Source: JAWLHA01 sp041690535
GTDB taxonomy: Bacteria > Pseudomonadota > Gammaproteobacteria > Thiohalomonadales > Thiohalomonadaceae
NCBI GenBank assembly: GCA_041690535.1
Contig: JAWLHA010000020.1
Coordinates: 1-64,000 of the forward strand
Direction: 5' to 3'
DNA: 64,000 bases
Under the pieces are notes generated by a model. The model made no database searches. It saw only the letters and a list, made by a program, of their open reading frames with translations, and was not told the DNA's origin. Made by a program: the position numbers and the translations under genes. Shown in pieces: positions 23,721 to 33,009 of this stretch (positions within the stretch are counted from its first letter, which is position 1; each line of letters starts with the position of its first letter).

Positions 23721-25529
23721 ATGAACAGAGGGTGGATCTCTGCGGCAGTCATGCTGCTTTTGCTGCTCATGGCAGCGGGGGCTCGTGCCGAGTCTGCCAT
23801 GGCGCTGGGTTATGAACCGAAGTATGCGCCCGGTTTCGGGCACTTCGACTACGTCAATCCCGATGCGCCGAAAGGGGGAGAGCTGGTGCTCTCCTCCCAG
23901 GGCACGTTCGACAGCCTGAATCCGTTCGTGCTCAAGGGGCTCGGGGCGGACGGTCTCTCCGAGCTGATGTTCGAGTCCTTGCTGACCCCCAGCCTCGATG
24001 AGCCTTTCAGCCAGTATGGGCTGCTGGCCGAAGATGCGCAGCTCGCGGAGGATGGGTTGTCGGTCACCTTCCGGCTCAATCCCGAGGCCCGCTTTTCCGA
24101 CGGCTCCCCTGTGGAGCCGCAGGATGTGAAATTCTCCTTCGATACGCTCAAGAGTGACAAGGCCCATCCGCAATACCGTTTCTATTGGGCCGACATTTTG
24201 CGCGCAGTGGTCGTGGATGAGCGAACGGTTCGGTTTGAGTTCGCGCGGGTCAATCCCGAGCTGCACATGATCACCGCCCAAGTCCCGATCTTCTCACGCA
24301 AATGGGTGGGGGAGCGTCCCTTTGACAAGGTGGTGCTGGAGGCGCCGCTGGCGAGTGGTCCCTATGTGGTCGAGAAGTACGAACTCGGCAAGTACATCAC
24401 CTTCGTGCGCAATCCCGACTATTGGGCGGCCGACTTGAACTCTCGCCGGGGCATGTTCAACTTCAATCGGATCACCTTCAAGTATTACCGCGACACCACG
24501 GTGGCGCTGGAAGGATTCAAGGCCGGTGAGTTTGACTTCATGGCCGTCTACAACTCCAAGCAGTGGGCGCGCGACTACATCGGTCCGAAGTTCGACTCGG
24601 GGCAGATCCAAAAGGAGGAGCTGGAGCATAGTAACAATGCCGGGATGCAGGGATTCATCTTCAACCTGCGCCGGCCGCTGTTCCAGGATCGGCGTGTACG
24701 CAAGGCCATCGGCATGGCCGTGGACTTCGAGTGGGCCAACCACAAGCTCTTCTACGACCAGTACGAACGCTGTGACAGCTACTTCAGCAACAGCGAGTTG
24801 GCTGCGCGCGGCCTGCCGGAAGGTGAGGAGCTGAAGCTGCTGGAAGCTTATAAGGACCGGCTGCCCGAGCAGGTCTTCTCCAAGGAGTGGACGCCTCCGA
24901 GCACGCGGGCGCCCCACAGTCTGCGCGCCAATCTCCAACAGGCCAAGGCACTCCTGGCCGAGGCGGGCTGGCGCTATCGCGATGGGGCGTTGCGTAACGC
25001 CAAGGGCGAGCCGTTCCGTTTCGAGATCATGCTGGTGCAAAAGGGGTTCGAGCGCATCGTGGCACCGTTCGCCCGCAACCTGGCCAAGTTGGGAATTGAG
25101 GTGAATTATCGCACCATCGACAGCGCACTGTATCAGCGTCGCTCCGACACCTTCGATTTCGATATGATGGTTTCGGTCCTTCCCCAGTCACAATCGCCGG
25201 GCAATGAGCTGATGAGCATGTTCCACTCCTCGGCGGCGGAGGCGGAGGGGGCCCGAAACCTGATGGGGCTGAAGGACCCGATTGTGGACGCACTGGTGGA
25301 GAAGGTGATCTTTGCGCCGGACCGGGCCGCACTGGTGGCGGCGAGTCGGGCCCTCGATCGGGTCCTCCTCCATGGGGAATACCTCGTGCCGAACTGGTAC
25401 ATCGCGGTGCACCGTGTGGCCTACTGGGATCGGTTTGGGCGCCCGGCCAGATTGCCCCTTTACTACAGCGCCACCAGCTGGATGCTCACCACGTGGTGGC
25501 AGGAGCGCTCCCGTGCGGAGGTGCGGTAG
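23721..25529 (+). CDS. yejA: Extracellular solute-binding protein, YejA-like (family 5)
   Basis: The 602-residue periplasmic binding protein has a signal peptide (MNRGWIS to ARAES, about 1-23) and an SBP_bac_5 fold, with PKGGELVLSSQGTFDSLNP near the mature N-terminus and FSDGSPVEPQDVKFSFDTL. It delivers oligopeptides to the YejB-YejE-YejF importer encoded next; in Enterobacteria the Yej system takes up microcin C-type and other peptides. In-frame ATGs occur at 23712, 23715 and 23721; the last is 9 bases from GGAAGGGG and gives the best signal peptide. A longer open frame from 23511 runs through the mobile element and is rejected. Confidence 0.93.
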   Translation: MNRGWISAAVMLLLLLMAAGARAESAMALGYEPKYAPGFGHFDYVNPDAPKGGELVLSSQGTFDSLNPFVLKGLGADGLSELMFESLLTPSLDEPFSQYGLLAEDAQLAEDGLSVTFRLNPEARFSDGSPVEPQDVKFSFDTLKSDKAHPQYRFYWADILRAVVVDERTVRFEFARVNPELHMITAQVPIFSRKWVGERPFDKVVLEAPLASGPYVVEKYELGKYITFVRNPDYWAADLNSRRGMFNFNRITFKYYRDTTVALEGFKAGEFDFMAVYNSKQWARDYIGPKFDSGQIQKEELEHSNNAGMQGFIFNLRRPLFQDRRVRKAIGMAVDFEWANHKLFYDQYERCDSYFSNSELAARGLPEGEELKLLEAYKDRLPEQVFSKEWTPPSTRAPHSLRANLQQAKALLAEAGWRYRDGALRNAKGEPFRFEIMLVQKGFERIVAPFARNLAKLGIEVNYRTIDSALYQRRSDTFDFDMMVSVLPQSQSPGNELMSMFHSSAAEAEGARNLMGLKDPIVDALVEKVIFAPDRAALVAASRALDRVLLHGEYLVPNWYIAVHRVAYWDRFGRPARLPLYYSATSWMLTTWWQERSRAEVR

Positions 25530-25574
25530 ATTCGGGGTTTCGGCTCTTGGCTGTGCCCAATGGCCAGTAGTAGT

Positions 25575-25609
25575 AGCAGGGTGGATGCGCCGCGCTTATC
25601 CACCCTGCT
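25575..25609. repeat. Palindrome between yejA and yejB
   Basis: AGCAGGGTGGAT and its exact complement ATCCACCCTGCT flank an 11-bp GC-rich loop. The sequence belongs to the widespread GGGTGGAT-GCGC-ATCCACC type of bacterial palindrome. Inside an ABC-transporter operon it may stabilise the abundant binding-protein mRNA relative to the permease mRNA. Confidence 0.8.
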
Positions 25610-25744
25610 GAGTACGTTCGCATCGAAGCGTGAAGGGCAAACTGCAGTCGATCAAGTGGTCGCAGTTGTCGGAAAAGAGCCGCACCCGTCTAAACTTGTG
25701 ATGTTAGTCCGATTTCTTACTGCAAGGCACTCGGAAAGGAGCTC

Positions 25745-26797
25745 ATGGCCGCGTACATCCTCAAACGCATTCTGCTGATGATCCCGACCCTGTTCGGGGT
25801 CATGCTCATCACCTTCGCCGTCACGCAGTTCGTTCCGGGCGGCCCGGTGGAGCAGCTGGTGAGTCAGCTCCAGGGCCACGCCGCGGGGGGGGAGGTGAGC
25901 GCCGGCATGGAGGGCCTCTATCGCGGGGCCGCGGGGCTGGATGAGCAGCGGCTGGCCGAGTTGCGCGCGCTCTACGGTTTCGACAAGCCGGCGGTGCAGC
26001 GCTTTGCGGAGATGATGGGCAACTATCTGACCTTCGATTTGGGCAACAGCTACTTTCACCACCAGTCGGTCATGGAACTGGTGATCTCCAAGCTGCCGGT
26101 CTCCATCAGTCTGGGGCTGTGGACCTTCTTCATCACCTATCTCACCTGCATCCCCTTGGGGATTTCGAAGGCGGTGCGCGACGGAACCACCTTTGATGTG
26201 GTGACCAGCACGATCATCCTGATCGGCTATGCCATTCCCGGTTTTGTGTTGGGGATCACCCTGCTGGTCCTGTTCGGTGGGGGCAGCTTCTGGGACATCT
26301 TCCCCCTGCGGGGGCTGGTGTCGGACAACTGGGACGAGCTCTCCGTGGTGGGCAAGGTGCTCGACTATCTCTGGCACATGGCCTTGCCGGTGACCGCCTC
26401 TGTGGTGGGCAGTTTCGCCGTGATGACCATGCTGACGAAGAACAGCTTCGTTGAGGAGATCCGCAAGCAGTACGTGCTGACGGCCCGGGCCAAGGGGCTT
26501 GGCGAGCGGACGGTGCTCTACAAGCACGTCTTTCGCAATGCCACCATTCCCCTGGTGACCAACTTCCCTGCGGCGTTCATCGGCGCGTTCTTCACCGGCA
26601 GTCTGCTCATCGAGACCATCTTCTCCCTGGACGGACTGGGGCTGCTTTCGTACGAGTCGGTGCTCAAACGCGACTATCCGGTGGTGTTGGGCACGCTCTA
26701 TCTGTTCACGCTGATGGGATTGATCGCGAAGCTGCTCACGGATTTGTGTTACGTGCTCATTGATCCCCGCATCCAATTCGAGTCCCTTTCCCGATGA
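25745..26797 (+). CDS. yejB: Oligopeptide ABC transporter permease YejB
   Basis: This 350-residue inner-membrane permease has the DppB-type N-terminus (AYILKRILLMIPTLFGVMLITF), about six helices, and a binding-protein-dependent transport domain with the EAA-type loop YVLTARAKGLGERTVLYKHVFRNA (about 240-263) that contacts the ATPase. It pairs with YejE to form the channel. AAAGGAG precedes the ATG. Its stop overlaps yejE by four bases. Confidence 0.95.
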   Translation: MAAYILKRILLMIPTLFGVMLITFAVTQFVPGGPVEQLVSQLQGHAAGGEVSAGMEGLYRGAAGLDEQRLAELRALYGFDKPAVQRFAEMMGNYLTFDLGNSYFHHQSVMELVISKLPVSISLGLWTFFITYLTCIPLGISKAVRDGTTFDVVTSTIILIGYAIPGFVLGITLLVLFGGGSFWDIFPLRGLVSDNWDELSVVGKVLDYLWHMALPVTASVVGSFAVMTMLTKNSFVEEIRKQYVLTARAKGLGERTVLYKHVFRNATIPLVTNFPAAFIGAFFTGSLLIETIFSLDGLGLLSYESVLKRDYPVVLGTLYLFTLMGLIAKLLTDLCYVLIDPRIQFESLSR

Positions 26798-27903
26798 GAG
26801 AGACAGTGGAACGAGGCGTCGTTCAGGAGACAGTGGTGGAGGCGCCACCGCTGGCGGCACCCCTCGGCCGTCCCGCCGCTCGAGCGGTCTTGACTCCCTC
26901 CGCACGCGCCTGGCGCCGGTTCAAGGCCAACCGGCGCGGTTACGTCAGTCTGTGGATCTTCTCCATCCTGTTCATCCTCAGTCTGTTTGCGGAAGTGCTC
27001 TCCAACGACACACCGCTGGTGGTCCACTACGAGGGGAGCTACTACTTCCCCGTGCTTCAGACCTACCCGGAGACGCTCTTCGGGGGGGATTTCGAGACCG
27101 AGGCCGATTACCTCGACCCCTTTGTGCGCGAGCGCATCACGGAAGGGGAGAACTGGGCCCTCTATCCCCCCAATCCCTACCGGTATGACACCATCAACTA
27201 CTTCGCGGAGGCGCCCAATCCCGCCCCGCCTTCCGACCAGAACATTCTCGGAACCGATGATCGGGGCCGGGACGTGCTGGCCAGGCTGCTCTACGGCTTC
27301 AGGATTTCGGTCCTCTTCGCTTTGGTGCTGACCACGGTCGGCACGGCCCTGGGCGTAGTGGCCGGGTCGCTGCAGGGTTACTTCGGGGGACGGCTGGACC
27401 TTTTCGCCCAGCGGTTCATCGAGGTGTGGGGCTCGATGCCGGAGCTCTACCTGCTCATCATCTTTGCCTCCATCTTCCAGCCGAGCATCTTCCTGTTGGT
27501 GGTGCTCCTGAGTCTGTTCGGCTGGATGGGGCTCGCCGACTACGTGCGTGCCGAGTTCCTGCGCGGGCGCAATATGGATTATGTGCGGGCGGCCCAGGCC
27601 TTGGGCGTGCCGAACCGGACCATCATGCGGCGCCACTTGCTGCCCAATGCGATGACCCCGGTGATCACCTTCCTGCCGTTCCGGGTGAGCGGGGCCATTC
27701 TGGCCCTGACCAGCCTCGATTTTCTCGGTCTGGGTGTGCCGCCCAGCACGCCGAGCCTCGGGGAGCTGTTGGCTCAGGGCAAGGAAAACATCGATGCGTG
27801 GTGGCTCTCTATCACCACCTTCGGGGTGCTGGTGGGCACGTTGGTGCTGCTGATCTTCATCGGCGAGGCGCTGCGCGAGGCGCTCGACCCGCGCCGGGGC
27901 TAG
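26794..27903 (+). CDS. yejE: Oligopeptide ABC transporter permease YejE
   Basis: The 369-residue second permease begins with a cytoplasmic tail of about 50 residues, then has the DppC/OppC-type features: a first helix (about 50-70), a periplasmic insert, and the transport domain with NILGTDDRGRDVLARLLYG (about 149-167) and the EAA loop YVRAAQALGVPNRTIMRRHLLPNAM. The ATGA overlap with yejB implies coupled translation. Insertions in the first periplasmic loop (about 72-140) are normal for YejE. Confidence 0.95.
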   Translation: MRETVERGVVQETVVEAPPLAAPLGRPAARAVLTPSARAWRRFKANRRGYVSLWIFSILFILSLFAEVLSNDTPLVVHYEGSYYFPVLQTYPETLFGGDFETEADYLDPFVRERITEGENWALYPPNPYRYDTINYFAEAPNPAPPSDQNILGTDDRGRDVLARLLYGFRISVLFALVLTTVGTALGVVAGSLQGYFGGRLDLFAQRFIEVWGSMPELYLLIIFASIFQPSIFLLVVLLSLFGWMGLADYVRAEFLRGRNMDYVRAAQALGVPNRTIMRRHLLPNAMTPVITFLPFRVSGAILALTSLDFLGLGVPPSTPSLGELLAQGKENIDAWWLSITTFGVLVGTLVLLIFIGEALREALDPRRG

Positions 27904-27938
27904 CCCTGGCGCGATATTCAAGGACAGGTGACTGGCCA

Positions 27939-29552
27939 GTGACTGAACTGCTGAAAATCGAAAACCTCTCGGTCGCCTTCGGGCTGCCGGGCGATCGCAC
28001 CAGCGTGGTGGAGGGGGTGAACCTCTCCATGGCCCCTGGGGAGAAGCTGGCGCTGGTGGGCGAATCGGGCTCCGGCAAGTCGGTGACGGCGCTGTCGGTC
28101 CTGCGCCTGCACGACCGCATCCAGACCGAGTACCGGGGCGGCATTCGGTTTCTGGGGCAGGAGTTGCTGTCGCTGCCGGAGTCGCGCATGCGGGGGATCC
28201 GCGGGCGGGAGATCGCCATGATCTTCCAGGAGCCGATGATCTCGCTCAATCCGGTCTACACCATCGGCGATCAGCTCGCCGAGCCCCTGATCCTGCACGA
28301 AGGGCTGAGCCGGGAGCAGGCGCGGGGCAGGGTGGTGGAGCTGCTCGGCAAGGTGGGGATCCCCGACCCCGCAAGCCGCTGCGACGCCTTTCCTCACATG
28401 CTCTCGGGGGGCCAGCGCCAGCGGGCCATGATCGCCATGGCCCTGGCCTGCCGGCCGAAACTGCTCATCGCCGACGAGCCCACCACCGCACTGGATGTAA
28501 CCATCCAGCAACAGATCCTGCAGCTGCTCAATGAGCTGCAGAGAGAACTCGGGATGGCGGTGCTGCTCATCACCCACGACCTCAACATGGTGCGCCGCTT
28601 CGCGGACAATGTGGTGGTCATGCAGAACGGCAGCGTGGTGGAGCGGGCGGACGTGGAGACCCTGTTCACCGCCCCGAGCCATCCCTACACCCGCAAACTG
28701 CTGGACAGCGAGCCGGAACCGCTGGTGGGGACGGGCGAGGCGGAGGGCCTGTCCCGCAGGCCGCCCCTTTTCGAAGGCAAGGCGATCCGTTGCTACTTCC
28801 CCATCAAGAAGGGGTTTTTTCGCCGCAAGGTAGGCGAGGTGAAGGCCGTCGATGATGTGGATATCGTCCTCCGTCCCGGCGAGACCGTCGGGGTGGTGGG
28901 GGAGTCGGGATCGGGAAAGTCGACGCTGGGGATGTGTCTGCTGCGGCTGCAGGAGTGTGACGGCACCATACGCTTCAACCAGCAGCGGCTGGATGCGCTG
29001 CGCGGCGGTGAGCTCCGGCCCCTGCGCCGCCATTTTCAGGTGGTGTTCCAGGACCCCTTCTCCTCCCTCTCCCCCCGCATGACTGTGGAGCAAATCGTCG
29101 GGGAGGGGCTGCAGCTCCATTTTCCGGAGTTGAACCGGCATCAGCGGCGCGAGCGGGTGGTGCGGGTCCTCGAAGAGGTGGGGCTTGAGGAGACGATGCT
29201 GAATCGCTACCCCCACGAATTCTCCGGCGGACAGCGCCAACGCATCGCCGTGGCGCGCGCTGTGGTGCTGGAGCCGAAGGTGGTGTTGCTGGATGAGCCC
29301 ACCAGCGCCCTGGATGTATCGGTGCAGAAGCAGGTGTTGAAGCTGCTGCGGGATCTGCAGCGGCGTCACGGCATGAGCTACCTCTTCATCTCCCATGACC
29401 TGATGGTCATTCGTGCGGTCTCCCACCGGGTCCTGGTGATGCGCAATGGCCAGGTGGTGGAGCAGGGGGAGACCCAGGAGATCTTCGAGCGGCCCACCCA
29501 TGAGTACACGCGGGCGCTGCTGAGCGCATCGCTGTTCCGCGACGTGGGTTAG
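27939..29552 (+). CDS. yejF: Oligopeptide ABC transporter ATPase YejF (two nucleotide-binding domains)
   Basis: The 537-residue protein fuses two ABC ATPase domains. The first has GESGSGKS (about 42), LSGGQRQR and LLIADEPTTALD. The second has GESGSGKS (about 322), FSGGQRQR and VVLLDEPTSALD. It hydrolyses ATP to power the YejBE channel. GTG 27939 is 10 bases after AGGACAGG and gives the family start VTELLKIENL; the open frame extends upstream only inside yejE. It is last in the operon, and a REP-like palindrome follows before the convergent mltD. Confidence 0.95.
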   Translation: MTELLKIENLSVAFGLPGDRTSVVEGVNLSMAPGEKLALVGESGSGKSVTALSVLRLHDRIQTEYRGGIRFLGQELLSLPESRMRGIRGREIAMIFQEPMISLNPVYTIGDQLAEPLILHEGLSREQARGRVVELLGKVGIPDPASRCDAFPHMLSGGQRQRAMIAMALACRPKLLIADEPTTALDVTIQQQILQLLNELQRELGMAVLLITHDLNMVRRFADNVVVMQNGSVVERADVETLFTAPSHPYTRKLLDSEPEPLVGTGEAEGLSRRPPLFEGKAIRCYFPIKKGFFRRKVGEVKAVDDVDIVLRPGETVGVVGESGSGKSTLGMCLLRLQECDGTIRFNQQRLDALRGGELRPLRRHFQVVFQDPFSSLSPRMTVEQIVGEGLQLHFPELNRHQRRERVVRVLEEVGLEETMLNRYPHEFSGGQRQRIAVARAVVLEPKVVLLDEPTSALDVSVQKQVLKLLRDLQRRHGMSYLFISHDLMVIRAVSHRVLVMRNGQVVEQGETQEIFERPTHEYTRALLSASLFRDVG

Positions 29553-29614
29553 CGGCAGGTACGCGGGTCGAGGGGGATTCGAAGGGACGGCGCCGCTTCG
29601 AAACCCGCACAAGT

Positions 29615-29655
29615 CATGTAGCCCGGATGAAGCGCAGCGGAATCCGGGCTACATG
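29615..29655. repeat. REP-like palindrome between yejF and mltD
   Basis: CATGTAGCCCGGAT and its exact complement ATCCGGGCTACATG flank GAAGCGCAGCGGA. It lies between convergent genes and could serve both as a terminator and as a repeat-family member. Related copies are at 35375-35409 and 62479-62513. Confidence 0.88.
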
Positions 29656-29708
29656 GATCGCCTGCGAAGCAGGGTTGTGGGCCCCTCCGAAGCTGTGTGC
29701 CCGTCCCG

Positions 29709-31364
29709 TCAGATACTTCCGCTCTGGCGAGTCACGTCCACGTAGAGCTTCAGGCGCTGACCCGGCTGCAGGTACTTGCTGCCCTGCAACCCGTTCCAGC
29801 TGACGATGTTGTCTACCGATACCCTGAACCGCTCTGCAATGCGGTACAGGGAATCGCCGCTCCGCACCGTGTAGCCAATGAGGCGGCGGGCCGATTGCTC
29901 GAACGGATGTTGAAAGGCCACGGGGTTCAGACTGGCCTGGGTCGTGGGCGCCTTGTCGGTCCAGATCACCAAGCGCTGGCCCGGATGGAGCGGGTCCCGG
30001 GGCGCCATGCCGTTCCACTTCGCGAGACTGCCCACCCCGACGTTATGCGATCGGGCGATGTCCCAGAGCGTGTCCCCCGGCTGAACCTGGTATTCCAGCT
30101 TGTGTCCCTCCCGGTCGCGCTCCTGAAGGGCCTGCAGCCGCTGGTCCGCTGTCAGCCGATAGCGGCTCAAGTCCTTGCGGGCCACGGGCACCACCAGTGT
30201 GGCACCAGCCCTTATCGTCTCGCTGTTCAGTCCGTTCACCCCCTTGAGGAGCTTGGTGGTGGTCCGGTATTGCTCGGCGATGAGCCCCAGGCTCTCGCCG
30301 GAGCGGATTTGATGGCGGACCCACTTGATCCGTTCGGTAGGCGGATACTTTGCGAGGGCCGTGGTGAACTGCGCCTCTCTCTCCAGCGGGATCAGCAATT
30401 TGTGGGGACCATCGGGGTCGGTGGCCCAGCGGTTGAAGCCGGGGTTGTAGCGGTAGATATCCTCGAGGGAAACCCCGGCAAGCTCGGCCGCAAGGTCCAG
30501 ATCGATTTGGCCATCCACATCCACGGAGGTGAGAAAAGGCTCATCCGGCACGCTGATGAGTTGTGCGCCGTGGGCGGCAGGATTATCAACGATAGAGCTG
30601 ATTGCCAGCAGCCGCGGCACATACCCGCGTGTCTCGTCAGGCAGGTCAAGCGACCAGAAGTCCGTCGGCTTGCCTTTTGCACGATTGCGGCGCATGGCAG
30701 CCTGCACGGTGCCTTCGCCGGAGTTGTAGGCCGCGAGGGCCAGCAACCAGTCACCATCGAAATGGCGGTGCAGGTAACTCAGGTAATCGAGGGCTGCCCG
30801 GGTGGATTCGGCGACGTCGCGCCGGCCGTCGTACCACCAGGTCTGGCGCAGGCCGAAACGCCGGCCGGTGCCCGGAACGAACTGCCACAGCCCGGCGGCC
30901 CGGCCATGGGAGTAGGCGAAGGGTTGGAAGGCGCTCTCCACCACCGGAAGCAGCACGATCTCCATCGGCATGCCCCGGGTCTCCACCTGCTCCACAATCA
31001 GGTGCAAGTACGGGGTGGCGCGCTCGGCGACCCGATCCAGATAGTGGGGGTGGCGGGCGTACCACTTCAGATCGGCCTCGATGCGGGGATGATCGTGGTC
31101 CGGAAGGGCAAATCCGTCACGGATGCGGCTCCAGAGGTCCCTGGGGGGCAGGCAAATGTCCGAGGGGATCTCCAAGGCCACACTCTCCACCACTTCAGCG
31201 ACGCTGGAGGATTCGTGCGCAGCCGGCTGTGGCGGCGCATCAGGGATCACCATCACTGCGGCGAGCTCCCCACTTGGCTGACGGTCCGGCGCCGAAGGCA
31301 TCGACACACAGCCTGCGAACAGCAGGCAGGTCGCGACTAGCGCGCTGGTTCGCTTAAACTCCAC
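29709..31364 (-). CDS. mltD: Membrane-bound lytic murein transglycosylase D with LysM domains
   Basis: The 551-residue lipoprotein carries a lipobox LLFAGC (cysteine about 19). Its SLT domain (about 130-260) has the catalytic glutamate in PVVESAFQPFAYS, followed by AAGLWQF and ALAAYNSGEGTV, as in family 1D transglycosylases. Three LysM repeats follow (about 350-395, 430-475 and 497-540; for example YTVRSGDSLYRIAERF) that bind peptidoglycan glycan chains. It cleaves murein to 1,6-anhydro products at the outer membrane. It lies 29 bp downstream of gloB on the same strand, the arrangement seen in E. coli and Pseudomonas. Confidence 0.96.
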   Translation of the reverse strand: MEFKRTSALVATCLLFAGCVSMPSAPDRQPSGELAAVMVIPDAPPQPAAHESSSVAEVVESVALEIPSDICLPPRDLWSRIRDGFALPDHDHPRIEADLKWYARHPHYLDRVAERATPYLHLIVEQVETRGMPMEIVLLPVVESAFQPFAYSHGRAAGLWQFVPGTGRRFGLRQTWWYDGRRDVAESTRAALDYLSYLHRHFDGDWLLALAAYNSGEGTVQAAMRRNRAKGKPTDFWSLDLPDETRGYVPRLLAISSIVDNPAAHGAQLISVPDEPFLTSVDVDGQIDLDLAAELAGVSLEDIYRYNPGFNRWATDPDGPHKLLIPLEREAQFTTALAKYPPTERIKWVRHQIRSGESLGLIAEQYRTTTKLLKGVNGLNSETIRAGATLVVPVARKDLSRYRLTADQRLQALQERDREGHKLEYQVQPGDTLWDIARSHNVGVGSLAKWNGMAPRDPLHPGQRLVIWTDKAPTTQASLNPVAFQHPFEQSARRLIGYTVRSGDSLYRIAERFRVSVDNIVSWNGLQGSKYLQPGQRLKLYVDVTRQSGSI

Positions 31365-31393
31365 GGTGACTCCTTAAATCTTAATTGGGGCGC

Positions 31394-32167
31394 TCAGTCG
31401 AGCGTGTCTTTCCAGTGGCGCACCGCGCCGAACACTTCCGCGCCGGTGCGAAGCGGGCGACCGGTAAATGCCTCGGCCGCGCCGATGAGTTCGGGCACCA
31501 TGGTGCGCAGGAACGGGTTGGTCCGTTTCTCCAACGCGAGCGTCGAGGGTACCGTGGGCAGCCCCGTGGCCCGCAACCGTTCGGCCTCGACCTGCCTTGC
31601 CGCCACATCCCGATTGTGCGGCTCGGCCACCCGGGCAAATCCCAGGTTGGCGAGGGTATACTCGTGGGCACAGTAGACCAGGGTCTCGTCCGGCAGGGCA
31701 GCGATCTTCTCCAGTGAGCGGTGCATCTGTTCCGCCGTACCTTCGAACAGCCGCCCGCACCCTGCGGTAAACAGCGTGTCGCCGCAAAAGAGCGTACCAT
31801 GCCCCACATAGCAGACGTGCCCCCGGGTATGTCCCGGCGTGTCCAGCACCTCGAACTCAAGCCCGGGCTCCTGCAGAAGGATGCGGTCGCCCTCCCTGAC
31901 CGGGTGGGTCAGCCCCGGTATGCGTTCATGGGCGGGACCATATACCGGCAGGCCAAAGTGATCAGCCAATTCCGTCACACCCCCGGTGTGGTCGCCATGA
32001 TGGTGGGTCACAAAGATGGCGCAGGGCTTCAGCCCGTCGGTGGCGATGCGCTGCAGAACGGGACTGGCGTCGCCCGGATCCACGATGATGACGCCGCGGC
32101 TGCCCGGATGAGCGACCAGCCAGATATAATTGTCTTCGAATGCACGGACATAACTTACTTCTATCAT
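31394..32167 (-). CDS. gloB: Hydroxyacylglutathione hydrolase (glyoxalase II)
   Basis: The 257-residue metallo-beta-lactamase-fold enzyme hydrolyses S-lactoylglutathione to lactate and glutathione, the last step of methylglyoxal detoxification. Metal ligands are visible in THHHGDHTGG (about 53-62), HTRGHVCY (about 112) and the aspartate of FCGDTLFTAGCGR. The C-terminal substrate-binding domain contains the family NPFLR motif (RTNPFLRTM). It is divergent from the methyltransferase gene and precedes mltD on the minus strand. Confidence 0.96.
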   Translation of the reverse strand: MIEVSYVRAFEDNYIWLVAHPGSRGVIIVDPGDASPVLQRIATDGLKPCAIFVTHHHGDHTGGVTELADHFGLPVYGPAHERIPGLTHPVREGDRILLQEPGLEFEVLDTPGHTRGHVCYVGHGTLFCGDTLFTAGCGRLFEGTAEQMHRSLEKIAALPDETLVYCAHEYTLANLGFARVAEPHNRDVAARQVEAERLRATGLPTVPSTLALEKRTNPFLRTMVPELIGAAEAFTGRPLRTGAEVFGAVRHWKDTLD

Positions 32168-32217
32168 GGGAGCGGATCCTGACAGGCCCTGGGCGACCGG
32201 TCAATCCACGCAGGCGG

Positions 32218-33009
32218 ATGAGGCAATCCCACAAGGTATACAGTTGCGGCACGGCGCACGAGACCAAGAGCAGCCTGAGGCAGTGGTTTCGCAGTCCGGT
32301 GGGCCGCGAGTTGTTAGGCCAGGAGAAGGCGCTGCTCGACCAGGTGTTACCGACTCTCTTTGGCTACCATCTCCTGCAGGTCGGTCGCCCCGCCTCGGAA
32401 GATCTCACCGCGGCGTCCAGGATTGGTCACCAGCTGCTTCTCGATGAGAGTCCCCAAGCCCATGCCCTGGGGGGGATCCCGAGGGTCCTGGTGGGCGATG
32501 GGGGGGCCCTGCCCATCGCCTCCGACTCGCTGGACGTGATCCTCTTGCCCCATACGCTCGAATTCCATGATGCTCCGCACCAGATATTGAGAGAGGTGGA
32601 TCGGACCCTCATCCCCGAGGGGCATGTCCTCATTTTCGGTTTCAACCCCCTGAGTTTGTGCGGGCTCAGGCGTCTGCTGGCGAACCGGGGGCAGGCGCCC
32701 TGGTGCGGCCAGTTCTACACGGTCAATCGGCTGAGGGATTGGCTGACGTTGTTAGGCTTTGATACCGTACTGACACGCAGTTATTTCTTTCGGCCACCAC
32801 TTCAGTACCCGCGGCTTCTGGCCCGGCTGAAATTCATCGAGGCGTGGGGAAGTCGCTGGTGGCCGGTTCTGGGGGGCGGCTATCTGCTGGTTGCACGGAA
32901 GCGGGTGGCCACGCTGACGCCCATCCGCCCGCGCTGGCGGCCGCGGCGCATCATGGCCGGGAGCGTCATCAAGCCCTCTTTGCGGAAAATCAATGAAAGA
33001 ACAGAGTGA
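32218..33009 (+). CDS. SAM-dependent methyltransferase, YafS-like
   Basis: About 263 residues with a class I methyltransferase fold. A weak glycine motif lies in YHLLQVGRPASE, then the acidic residue in LVGDGGALPIASDSLDVILLP, and the post-motif region HQILREVDRTLIPEGHVLIFGFNPLSL is well conserved in this family. Substrate is unknown. In E. coli the gene between gloB and rnhA is yafS, and this gene has the same neighbours. The open frame extends to an ATG at 32140, which would overlap the divergent gloB start; ATG 32218 avoids that, but the start is uncertain. Its end overlaps rnhA by 17 bases. Confidence 0.8.
   Translation: MRQSHKVYSCGTAHETKSSLRQWFRSPVGRELLGQEKALLDQVLPTLFGYHLLQVGRPASEDLTAASRIGHQLLLDESPQAHALGGIPRVLVGDGGALPIASDSLDVILLPHTLEFHDAPHQILREVDRTLIPEGHVLIFGFNPLSLCGLRRLLANRGQAPWCGQFYTVNRLRDWLTLLGFDTVLTRSYFFRPPLQYPRLLARLKFIEAWGSRWWPVLGGGYLLVARKRVATLTPIRPRWRPRRIMAGSVIKPSLRKINERTE

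Noticed and set aside
29697..31340. A 547-codon open frame on the plus strand opposite mltD
   Set aside because: mltD has lipobox, SLT and LysM motifs with the right length; the opposite frame has none and is a shadow.
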